Under the pieces are notes generated by a model. It had not been told where the DNA came from. It made no database searches and saw nothing but the letters and a program-made list of their open reading frames with translations. The translations under genes were made by a program, and so were the position numbers. A stretch of DNA of 64,000 nucleotides, from the NCBI RefSeq assembly GCF_028737325.1, contig NZ_JAQZCH010000002.1, positions 496,001 to 560,000 on the forward strand, read 5' to 3'. The stretch is from Microbacterium thalli. GTDB taxonomy: Bacteria > Actinomycetota > Actinomycetes > Actinomycetales > Microbacteriaceae. Each line of letters opens with the position of its first letter. The first letter of the stretch is position 1. Below are positions 15,980 to 22,905 of this stretch, piece by piece.

Positions 15980-16768
15980 TCACTCCCCTATGAAACGAAT
16001 CCCGAAGTGCTCCATCTCAGCTTCTACCGCCTCAATCTCGCGGATGATCGCTGTCAGCTCGTCCTCGACGTCCTCGCCGTGATCGGAGTGGAGTAGTTCC
16101 TTCCGCCTTCTCGTGAGGAAAAGATGACGCGCTTGGAGATCGCTCAGTCGCGTCTTCTTGGAGAACCCAACGGGTGCCCCGTTCCTCATCCGTGCGTCTA
16201 TTCGCGCGACCTGACGACTCAATTGGTCGATTGCTTCCGCCACAGCCTCGCCCCGCTCGCCGCCGCCCGAAGCCGATGAGATCACCGAGAACTGACCATA
16301 CGCAGACAGCGGGTTGCGAGACTGATTTGGGTTCTCGTCTAACCATGCCGCCGATTTGGCTAGGCCGCTCCGAGCCTTGTCAACCGACTCCGGATCAGAA
16401 AGGTCGTAGAAGATCACCCGCTGATCGACCACGTCGAACGGTACCTTCTGTCCCTCCTGCATGAGGTGGATCACAGGCTTCTGATACCCGTGCGCTACGG
16501 CGAGTTCGTAGAACACGTTCGGGTTGTGGTCCGTGAGGTCGGCAACGATGAGATCCGACTCCACGATGCGCCCGATCACTTGGGTCGTTATCGAGTCTGG
16601 CGACGTCTCCTCGTCCGCCCGCACTACCTCCCAATCGGGCGCGGTGAACGCCTTCTTCACGATGTAGTCGAGCGTGTGCCGATACCGCCGATGCTCGGCA
16701 GTGCCCGGAGAACCAATCGGAGAGATCACAAAGATCGAGCGCGTCGTCACTCCCTGAGTATGTCGCAC
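15980..16768 (-). CDS. Nucleoside 2-deoxyribosyltransferase-like protein with C-terminal coiled coil
   Basis: A 262-residue protein. Residues 10-125 have the Rossmann-like fold pattern of the deoxyribosyltransferase/TIR-like group: SIFVISPIGSPGT, then ESDLIVADLTDHNPNVFYEL and HGYQKPVIHLMQEGQ. After about residue 165 comes a charged helical tail (LTAIIREIEAVEAEMEHFG) that probably forms a coiled coil. Relatives of this domain clear or make nucleotide signals in some defence systems. ATG 16768 was kept; GTG 16750 is also possible. It is the last gene before attR, a common place for cargo. Confidence 0.65.
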   Translation of the reverse strand: MRHTQGVTTRSIFVISPIGSPGTAEHRRYRHTLDYIVKKAFTAPDWEVVRADEETSPDSITTQVIGRIVESDLIVADLTDHNPNVFYELAVAHGYQKPVIHLMQEGQKVPFDVVDQRVIFYDLSDPESVDKARSGLAKSAAWLDENPNQSRNPLSAYGQFSVISSASGGGERGEAVAEAIDQLSRQVARIDARMRNGAPVGFSKKTRLSDLQARHLFLTRRRKELLHSDHGEDVEDELTAIIREIEAVEAEMEHFGIRFIGE

Positions 16769-16960
16769 TCGTCATATGCGGCGTTGACTTTCTGACCACG
16801 CTGAGATCAGCCACTACCCGAACATGTTGTCCCTGCGACCCGGGATCGATGCCCAGCAACGCTGCCTGCCGGAGGAAGTGCGCGCTATGCGCGAACGATG
16901 TCCACCGCGTTGTGCGCCGCCTTGTCTAGGGCGACACTCAGAAATCCCCTATACGAGGTT

Positions 16961-16975
16961 TTGCGCACGAGCACC
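16961..16975. other. attR of island 1
   Basis: The island side ends TTGCGC, then AC (16967-16968), then chromosomal GAGCACC, which is flp coding on the minus strand (W-V-L-V). See attL at 7183-7198. Confidence 0.75.
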
Positions 16976-17055
16976 CAGCCGGGGACGTCACCGCGATCGT
17001 CCTCACGGAGGGTTCGGCGGATGGCGGCATGGGCCGCCTGGCGGGAAGCACGCAT
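16969..17055 (-). pseudogene. flp: 5' half of split flp pilin gene
   Basis: ATG 17055 follows AGAGGAGA at good spacing and encodes MRASRQAAHAAIRRTLREDD then RGDVPGWVLV before running into island 1. The native continuation is at 7086-7190. As it stands the frame continues into island sequence and stops about 28 codons later, giving an Flp leader without its hydrophobic pilin core. Confidence 0.85.
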
Positions 17056-17075
17056 GCTTCTCCTCTCTCTCAGGG

Positions 17076-17120
17076 TCAGATCCCCAGGCGCAGCATGACG
17101 ATGCCGGGGAAGACGGCGAA
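17076..17120 (-). pseudogene. tadC: Displaced native 3' end of tadC
   Basis: On the minus strand the codons read F-A-V-F-P-G-I-V-M-L-R-L-G-I-stop, the usual end of actinobacterial TadC (VLFAVFPG...LRLG). The body of tadC is at 45020-45958. The last 12 codons were cut off here by island 2. The fragment sits 20 bases upstream of flp, its native neighbour. Confidence 0.85.
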
Positions 17121-17121
17121 C
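17116..17121. other. attL core of island 2
   Basis: GCGAAC, repeated exactly at 45081-45086. The island arm CGCAGAAGTACACTTACGGG (17121-17140) follows. Confidence 0.8.
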
Positions 17122-17141
17122 GCAGAAGTACACTTACGGGC

Positions 17142-18674
17142 ATGACGACTGCCGCGCTGTATACGCGTATCTCCCGGGACTCTGAGAAGGTCGGGAAGGG
17201 CGTCGCACGGCAGCGCCGGGAGTGCACCGAGCTTGCCGACCGGCTCGGGATCAAGATCGTCGCGTCCTACGAGGACAACGACATTTCGGCATCACGGTAC
17301 GCCACCCGTCACCGCCCCGAGTTCAAGCGCATGCTCGCCGACGCGGAGGCGGGCAAGTTCGACGTACTCCTCGCGTGGGACCTCGACCGCCTCATCCGCC
17401 TTCCCGCGGACGGTGAGAAGCTGATCGACCTCAACTCGCAGGCGGGTATCAACATCCGCACGGTCAGCGAGTCCATCGACCTGACCACCGCGAACGGTCG
17501 CCTCTTTCTGCGCATCAAGGTCGATGTCGCGGCGCACGAGTCGGAGCACAAGAGCGACCGCATCAAGGCGTCACACCGTGACCGCATCCTCGACGGGAAG
17601 CCGATCAGCGGGCGGACCCCCTTCGGGTGGAAGCGGGGCGGGCTCGAACTCGAACCCGCCGAGGCGGCGCTCGTGGCCGAAGGCGTCGCCGCCCTACTGA
17701 GCGGTGCATCCGTGACCTCGATTGCCCGGGAGTGGAATCAGCTTGAGCGGTTCGGGCGCGTTGATAAGCGCGAGGACGACACCGACGAGGAGAAGGTGTC
17801 CAAGCCGTGGGTTACCGCCTCGGTGAAGAAGACCCTGCGGCGGTGGCGGAACGCCGGTGTGCTCGAATCGAACGGGGAACCTCTCGACGGCCCCTCGCAG
17901 ATCACCCCGATTGTCTCCCGCGCGGACCTCGAAGCCGTGCGCGCGAAGCTCGAACTACAGCCCTCCGACACCGGGCGACCGCTCGCGAAGTCGTGGCTCT
18001 CCGGCGTCCTGGTCTGCGAGGTGTGCGGCGAGAAGATGCTCCCCAGGAAGGACTACTACCAATGCTCCGTTTCGACTGAGCGCAAACGGGCCGCAAGCGA
18101 CACCGCTCGTCACTGCGCTGTGAAGAAGAGCATCGCAGAGCACCAGGTCATGATGGCGCTGTACGCGGAGGCGAACGAGCGCGCCCGTGCGGGCGGCGTG
18201 GAGCCCGCAGACGTGGCGAAGGTCCGGCAGATCGAGGCTGACCTTCTCGAAGCCCAGCAGGACCGCGCAGAGTTCACGGGGCTTCTCTTCGTGAAGGGCG
18301 TAGACCGCCGGATGGTCGAGGCGCGCCTCGCGGAGCTTGACAGCACCATCACCGCGCTTGAGCGGGCGCGCATCGAGAACCGCACGGCCTCCAGCGAAGC
18401 GGCACGCATCGCCGAACTCATGCAGGGCGACCTCTCAGGGAACACCTTCACCGGAGCCTGGATCGACTACTTCGGCTCGCTCACGGTCGAGGAGAAGCGC
18501 GACCTCGCCCGCGCCCTACCGACGATTACCGTCCGCTCGGGCGGCAAGGGGCCTGGTCGGGTGGACATCCCCGGGCATCCCTACCTCGATCCCGCGAAGA
18601 TCGGGACGCACCTCCCGCCGCGCGAGCCCCGCCCGAGCATCCGCGTCCTCAAGGGTGCCGATCTTCTCGAATAG
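17142..18674 (+). CDS. Large serine recombinase (integrase of island 2)
   Basis: 510 residues from ATG 17142, 21 bases inside attL. The catalytic Ser11 is in LYTRIS. Then come ISASRYATRHRPEF, the DRLIRLP segment and DRIKASHRDRILDGKPISGR of the recombinase domain with GRTPFGWKRG. The zinc ribbon has CEVCGEKM ... YYQC ... HCAVKK near residues 292-330, followed by a coiled coil. It is clearly different from the island 1 integrase, so the two islands arrived independently. Confidence 0.92.
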   Translation: MTTAALYTRISRDSEKVGKGVARQRRECTELADRLGIKIVASYEDNDISASRYATRHRPEFKRMLADAEAGKFDVLLAWDLDRLIRLPADGEKLIDLNSQAGINIRTVSESIDLTTANGRLFLRIKVDVAAHESEHKSDRIKASHRDRILDGKPISGRTPFGWKRGGLELEPAEAALVAEGVAALLSGASVTSIAREWNQLERFGRVDKREDDTDEEKVSKPWVTASVKKTLRRWRNAGVLESNGEPLDGPSQITPIVSRADLEAVRAKLELQPSDTGRPLAKSWLSGVLVCEVCGEKMLPRKDYYQCSVSTERKRAASDTARHCAVKKSIAEHQVMMALYAEANERARAGGVEPADVAKVRQIEADLLEAQQDRAEFTGLLFVKGVDRRMVEARLAELDSTITALERARIENRTASSEAARIAELMQGDLSGNTFTGAWIDYFGSLTVEEKRDLARALPTITVRSGGKGPGRVDIPGHPYLDPAKIGTHLPPREPRPSIRVLKGADLLE

Positions 18675-18735
18675 TTCGCACGGAAATGGGCATTGTTTGC
18701 GATACAATTTCCGCGGCTGACCGGGACTTTTCTTA

Positions 18736-18764
18736 TTGACATGGTGCGGGGCGTGCCCTACTGT
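18736..18764 (+). promoter_or_regulatory. Sigma70-type promoter for a short transcript
   Basis: TTGACA (18736-18741), a 17-nt spacer and TACTGT (18759-18764). It points away from the integrase, and no coding region follows before a terminator 40 bases on. Confidence 0.55.
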
Positions 18765-18770
18765 GGAGCT

Positions 18771-18840
18771 TGTCGCCGGATCGGCTCCCATGATCCGATG
18801 ACGAGGCCCCGGGACTCCCTGCCCGGGGCCTTGCCCTTTT
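18771..18840 (+). ncRNA. Putative small RNA of about 70 nt
   Basis: A start about 7 nt after the -10 box would give a transcript with one small hairpin (CGGATCGG ... CCGATG) and a strong terminator: a 9-bp stem, 18805-18813 with 18822-18830, then TTGCCCTTTT. Nothing in it encodes a protein. It lies between the integrase and the helicase gene on the opposite strand, a place where replicon control RNAs occur. An imperfect hairpin at 18681-18714 just upstream may end the integrase transcript. Confidence 0.4.
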
Positions 18841-18862
18841 CTTCGACAACTCCACAGAGGAA

Positions 18863-18973
18863 TCAGAACCGTAGTGCCCGCAGCACGCGGAGCTTCCGCA
18901 GGCCGTCGAGGTCGCAGCGGATCGCGGCGAACCGAGTACGCGCGGCCCATGCTCTGAGTTCGAGAGAACTCAT
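18863..18973 (-). CDS. Possible 36-residue basic protein
   Basis: ATG 18973 follows GAGAGGGG and encodes MSSLELRAWAARTRFAAIRC and then DLDGLRKLRVLRALRF. It is amphipathic, basic and just downstream of the helicase gene on the same strand. No family is recognised. The ribosome site is the main support. Confidence 0.3.
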   Translation of the reverse strand: MSSLELRAWAARTRFAAIRCDLDGLRKLRVLRALRF

Positions 18974-19050
18974 CGTGCCCCTCTCGGGTTTCGCGTCTGT
19001 TGTGGGGTAGTGATGCAGTGGCCCATCCAGCGCACCTGACTTCCTCAACC

Positions 19051-20661
19051 TCAAGCATCGTCCGCGAGCATCCTGAAACGAAGACCGCGCCAAACGTTCG
19101 CCTGCGCCGGCACGGCGGCCGTGAGGTTAGCCCCAAAGCGGTGCGAGAGCGTGAGCGACTGGGTGCGGCGCTTCTCCTTCTTGACGCCGTTCTTCTCAGC
19201 GAGTTCGTGTGCGCCGAGCCGAGCCGAGAACGTGGCATCCGTCCACGTCTGGCGACCGCTGTCCGCGAGCCAGCCCGAGAAGTCCTCGTACACCTCTTTG
19301 GAAAGTGCCGCCGCGGCGGGGTCAAATACGAGGCGAGCATTCGCGTACGCGAGGATCAGATCGGCGTCCTCACGCCATGCCTGCGTGTCCGCTACGACTG
19401 ACGCGGGCATGCCCGTGAAGGTGCGGTCTCGTCCGTACCAGCGCATCGCGCCGCGCACGAGCCAGGCCAGAACAGCTCGCCGATTCTCGGGGCTCTTTAG
19501 GCGTTCGCGCAGACCGGGGTCCCCCGGGCGATCATGGATCGAGAGAACGCGCTCCCCCGGACCGATGAATCGATATGGGAAACGCACCAATGCGAGGCGG
19601 CGCCACGTGCCGTGATCGGTCTCAGCGACCTGGGGCACGTAGTTGGAGTTGACGAACAGCGAGTGCGTGGCATCGAACGTTACGAAGTCTCCCCGCATAG
19701 GCCGCGCAGTGATCTGCTCCGTTCCCACAAGATCCTTGAGGCGCTTCGTGGGAAGGTGCTTCCCCTCGGGCAGTTCCTCAACCACCGCGAGCCGCAGACC
19801 GCGCAGGGTCATCTGGTCGGTCGGGTGATCGGACGAGTTGCCTGTTAGCGCCTTCTCGGGAATGAGCCCCGCATAGTCACCAAGCGCTGACTTGATCCCG
19901 TTTTCCAGGGTGGACTTCCCGTTCGAGCCGCCGCCCTGCTGGATCACGAGCAAGTCGTCGGGGGCCATGTGGCCTGTCGCAGCCTGTCCATATCTTTCCT
20001 GGAGCCATTCGCGCACGTCCTCAGGCACCGCCTCGAGGGCCGCGCTCCAATCATCTGAGCGAGCCGTCAGGCTGAAATCAACATCGGTGAACTTAGTGAA
20101 CCGGTATCGCGGGTCGTGATCGCGCAGGGTGCCGGTGCGTAGATCTACGATTCCGTTCTGCACGTTGAGCAGATCCGGGTGCGCGTCGAAGGTCGACGAA
20201 TCCACCGCGAGCAGGCCCCGCAGGAAGTAAAGGACGTTCGCAGCTTTCTGCTTGTGGAGCAGAACTACGGCCCGCTTCACCGATTCCGCTTTGAGGTTCG
20301 GATCCGCGGTGTCGTGGGTGAAGATGGCACGCAGTTCTTGACGGACGACCTCGACCGCATCGGGTTCGCGTTTACGCGCCCATACTCGCTCATCCCAGAT
20401 CAGCCATTCGCCTTCGACGTACGCGACAAACGTGTCTAGCGCGGGCCTACCGGTGCCGGTGTATGCGATCTCAAGCCCATCTACGATTCCGCCGTGCGCA
20501 AGATGCTCAGCAAGTACGGCGTCGTCGTATGACTGCGCAGACAGGCGCGCGAGAGCGGTTGAGGCGGTGGCGCGTAGCGCCGTCTCGTGCGCGCCTATCG
20601 CGGCGGTTGCACTCGTGCACGCGGGCTCAATCCGCACGGGTAGGTCATCAGGAGTTGACAT
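19051..20661 (-). CDS. D5-type replicative helicase / primase C-terminal protein
   Basis: A 536-residue protein. Residues about 120-230 are D5_N-like (SSTFDAHPDLLNVQNGIVDL, TKFTDVDF). The SF3 helicase core follows with the Walker A motif GGGSNGKST near residue 247, RLAVVEELPEGKHLPTKRLK, and the arginine-rich LFVNSNYVPQV ... WRRLALVRFPYRF. It lacks the N-terminal Toprim primase half found in longer phage homologues. Such proteins replicate phages, satellites and plasmid-like elements. The hairpin 25 bases upstream and the repeat region beyond suggest that the island can replicate after excision. Confidence 0.88.
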   Translation of the reverse strand: MSTPDDLPVRIEPACTSATAAIGAHETALRATASTALARLSAQSYDDAVLAEHLAHGGIVDGLEIAYTGTGRPALDTFVAYVEGEWLIWDERVWARKREPDAVEVVRQELRAIFTHDTADPNLKAESVKRAVVLLHKQKAANVLYFLRGLLAVDSSTFDAHPDLLNVQNGIVDLRTGTLRDHDPRYRFTKFTDVDFSLTARSDDWSAALEAVPEDVREWLQERYGQAATGHMAPDDLLVIQQGGGSNGKSTLENGIKSALGDYAGLIPEKALTGNSSDHPTDQMTLRGLRLAVVEELPEGKHLPTKRLKDLVGTEQITARPMRGDFVTFDATHSLFVNSNYVPQVAETDHGTWRRLALVRFPYRFIGPGERVLSIHDRPGDPGLRERLKSPENRRAVLAWLVRGAMRWYGRDRTFTGMPASVVADTQAWREDADLILAYANARLVFDPAAAALSKEVYEDFSGWLADSGRQTWTDATFSARLGAHELAEKNGVKKEKRRTQSLTLSHRFGANLTAAVPAQANVWRGLRFRMLADDA

Positions 20662-20685
20662 TTCATGGTCCTCTTATAAATGCAC

Positions 20686-20726
20686 CGAGGCCCCTCTGTC
20701 CGGTCCAGGGAAGTTGAGGGGCCTCG
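20686..20726 (-). promoter_or_regulatory. 11-bp perfect hairpin in the leader of the helicase gene
   Basis: CGAGGCCCCTC (20686-20696) pairs with GAGGGGCCTCG (20716-20726) around a 19-nt loop. It ends 25 bases before the helicase ATG at 20661, with the ribosome site AGAGGA after it. It could be an attenuator or antisense-control element limiting copy number. Confidence 0.5.
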
Positions 20727-21371
20727 TTTAGAGAAGGTAAAATGTCTCATCTACATTGTAACAGACGTGACGACCCTGGACCAGGAGATTAGGTCGGAAT
20801 GTCACCGTAAGGTTAATGCGGACCGGAGGCCTTAATGTTACCACAGATCGTCGTTCACTATATGTAGCGGTCGAATTGCGACATATACCCCAGGAACTCG
20901 TCGCGTTGAGCGGCGCGGGCGGCGTGACGGGTGTGACGGGCACCTTCGTTGACCATCTATAGCGTCTCCCTGAACAGAGGAACGACAAGCGCCGTCACAG
21001 CCGTCACGGCCTTAGTGCATGTAGATATTGAGGCCACTTCTTTGGTGGCCGCACTCTTGCGCGCGTTTATATAATGGATACACGCGCAGGAATAGGGCCG
21101 CCCCAGGCAGATCAGGACGCCAGCGATACGCGCTTCACTGATCATTCCGCCGCGAACGGCGCTAGGAACGCCGGAGGTGGTTACACGCGTGATGCCCTAC
21201 GAAGGATTACACCCAACGCGGTGCCTACGGACAACGCCCTACTGAGGCGAGAGCAGGAACATTGCGACTCTGTAGACCGCTAGCCCGCCGAGTACTCCTT
21301 CCTTATCCCGAAGGACACCACGCAGGAGTTTCGACACAAAGAAGATGCGGACCGCCTCCCACGCGACCCAC
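20727..21371. other. AT-richer non-coding region, candidate replication origin
   Basis: No convincing gene in 645 bases. It contains two direct GTGACGG copies 9 bp apart (20924-20930, 20933-20939) and two inverted copies with the same 9-bp step (20992-20998, 21001-21007), a GGCCAC/GTGGCC hairpin at 21032-21050, and a TATAAT-containing AT stretch at 21066-21079 framed by GCGCGT and ACGCGC. Paired iterons near AT-rich DNA and upstream of a D5 helicase fit an origin. Two short minus-strand frames here (86 and 62 codons) lack ribosome sites. Confidence 0.45.
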
Positions 21372-22091
21372 CTAGACGCTCACCAATTCGCAGCGGTCAA
21401 TCCACCGAGCAAGGATGCTCAGCGTCGCAAGCTGCTCCAGCGCTTCCTGACGCTCCATGTCTTCAGTCGAGTGCGTTGCAGGGTTGCGAATTGCCAGGAA
21501 GACACCCTGACTCAGGTTGAGGATGCCCTGACGCATCGCCTTCACCGTGAGGTCGGAGTCCGCCCCAGGCCACCGAAGGCGGGGCTTATCTGGCTCAGGA
21601 GCCTTTTCTGAAAACGTCTGTTGCATGAGCACTGTGTCGGAGACATCGTGCCTCCCGACGCGATCTTGGATGTCGGCGTTGAGCATCGTGGCTGCGCGCT
21701 GCACTGCTGCGGAGAAGTGCCCAACTTCCCAGTGCTTCGACGCTGCCTGCCAGATGATCGGGTGCAGCGCGTCCGCCTTCATCGTGGGTGCCGGGCTCCC
21801 CAAGATCGCTCGCGTCTCAGAGTCCGTCCGAAGCTTTCCGAGTGCATACTCTGCCTCACGTATGCCCGAACCGACGTAGTACTCATCCTCATACAAGGCA
21901 CCGACAAGCAGGTCGGGAAGCACGCTCGAACCCTGTACGGCTGCGAGGACACGTCGGGTCTGGTCCTCCCGCGCTTGCAGTGCTTTGAACCCGGGCGATT
22001 GCGGCGAGAGGGCACCATCGTAACCGCCCGACGCCCGCTTCGCCGTGTCGACCCACCATTCGAGAACCTCGATCGCGCGCTCTACATCCAC
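21372..22091 (-). CDS. Ymh/TIGR02391-type HEPN-like protein (abortive-infection related)
   Basis: A 239-residue protein. The C-terminal 130 residues have the TIGR02391 pattern: LHPIIWQAASKHWEVGHFSA, AVQRAATMLNADIQDRVG, LMQQTFSEKAP, then GVFLAIRNPATHS. RNPATH is the R-x4-H signature of HEPN RNase folds. The N-terminal 100 residues are helical and unclassified. Relatives are found next to phage and toxin genes and are thought to act in abortive infection. It stands alone between the origin-like region and the resolvase. Confidence 0.75.
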   Translation of the reverse strand: MDVERAIEVLEWWVDTAKRASGGYDGALSPQSPGFKALQAREDQTRRVLAAVQGSSVLPDLLVGALYEDEYYVGSGIREAEYALGKLRTDSETRAILGSPAPTMKADALHPIIWQAASKHWEVGHFSAAVQRAATMLNADIQDRVGRHDVSDTVLMQQTFSEKAPEPDKPRLRWPGADSDLTVKAMRQGILNLSQGVFLAIRNPATHSTEDMERQEALEQLATLSILARWIDRCELVSV

Positions 22092-22187
22092 ATTCTCAGG
22101 CTACCGAGCGGAGAAGCCATCTGTGGTCGTGGGGTTCGCACGCGGGGGCATGACGACCTATCGCTGAAGCCGCGCCCCCATGGGCGC

Positions 22188-22748
22188 TCATAGTGTCGAG
22201 AGCACCCGATACAGGGTCGCTTGCGAGATGTGTGTCATGCGAGCGATGTCCGCGCGGCTGTGATCGCCGGATGCAAGGAGCTTCTTGATCGTGGCGAGCT
22301 TCTTGGCGTCCACGACCGAAGGACGCCCACCCACCCTCCCTTTAGCCCTGGCAGCGTCAAGTCCGGCGCGAGTGCGCTCCACGATGGTGTCGCGTTCGAG
22401 TTGCGCGAACGCCGCCATAATCGTGAGCATGGCCTGACCCATCGGTCCGCTGGTGTCGATCTTCTCGGTGAGCGAGTGGAGCGTCGCGCCCTTCTCAGTG
22501 ATCCGCTGCACAGCCTCCAGCACGTTCATCGTGCTGCGCCCGATGCGATCGAACTTCCAGACAACAACTTCGTCGCCGGGTTCGAGGCGGTCGAGTAGGG
22601 CATCCCACTGGGGACGCGAGGCCAGGGTGCCGGAAATGCCCTCATCGGCGTACACGCGCTTGATGCCGTCCACCTTCGCGATTGCGTCTCGCTGGAGGTC
22701 AGCGTTCTGATCACGGGTGCTGGTGCGGACGTAGGCGAACTTAGTCAT
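22188..22748 (-). CDS. Small serine recombinase (resolvase/invertase type)
   Basis: A 186-residue protein: YVRTSTRDQ with Ser10, VVWKFDRIGRSTMNV, the E-helix QAMLTIMAAFAQLERDTIVERT, and a C-terminal HTH (SRADIARMTHISQATLYRVL). It marks the boundary between the replication part of island 2 and the arsenic cargo. No transposase is present, so it may be the remnant of a Tn3-like unit that brought the cargo, or it may resolve multimers. Confidence 0.88.
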   Translation of the reverse strand: MTKFAYVRTSTRDQNADLQRDAIAKVDGIKRVYADEGISGTLASRPQWDALLDRLEPGDEVVVWKFDRIGRSTMNVLEAVQRITEKGATLHSLTEKIDTSGPMGQAMLTIMAAFAQLERDTIVERTRAGLDAARAKGRVGGRPSVVDAKKLATIKKLLASGDHSRADIARMTHISQATLYRVLSTL

Positions 22749-22905
22749 GGGTCGATACTCTCATAACTCAACTCGCAGAACAATAGGTAACGAGAGATAG
22801 TTTTGAGCGCATCGAATCCACCCCGTTCGAATGGATCAGGGCACTCTCACCCAGCCATCAGTTTTGAACGTTTGCGGGAACCTACAAGAACGGCCCGGTA
22901 GTGGC

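Larger units (their letters stand above)
7189..16968. mobile_element. Island 1: 9.8-kb serine-integrase element inserted in flp
   Basis: The boundaries are the two halves of flp. The integrase gene starts 22 bases inside attL. The joined ends would give an attP with imperfect inverted arms (7191-7210 against 16947-16966, 10 of 20 positions complementary, CCCCTA at the tips) around AC. Cargo: integrase, candidate excision factor, Dam methylase, ParB-like protein, resolvase, WhiB-like protein, an unrecognised operon with palindromic repeats, and a deoxyribosyltransferase-like protein. No structural phage gene or conjugation gene is recognisable, so it is a small integrative element or phage satellite rather than a prophage. 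Confidence 0.85.

Noticed and set aside
20728..21145. Two minus-strand frames of 86 and 62 codons upstream of the helicase
   Set aside because: No ribosome sites, no domain pattern, and they cover repeats and hairpins of the origin-like region.
11662..22748. The two small resolvases as proof of Tn3 transposons
   Set aside because: No transposase gene and no 38-bp-type terminal inverted repeats were found around either one.
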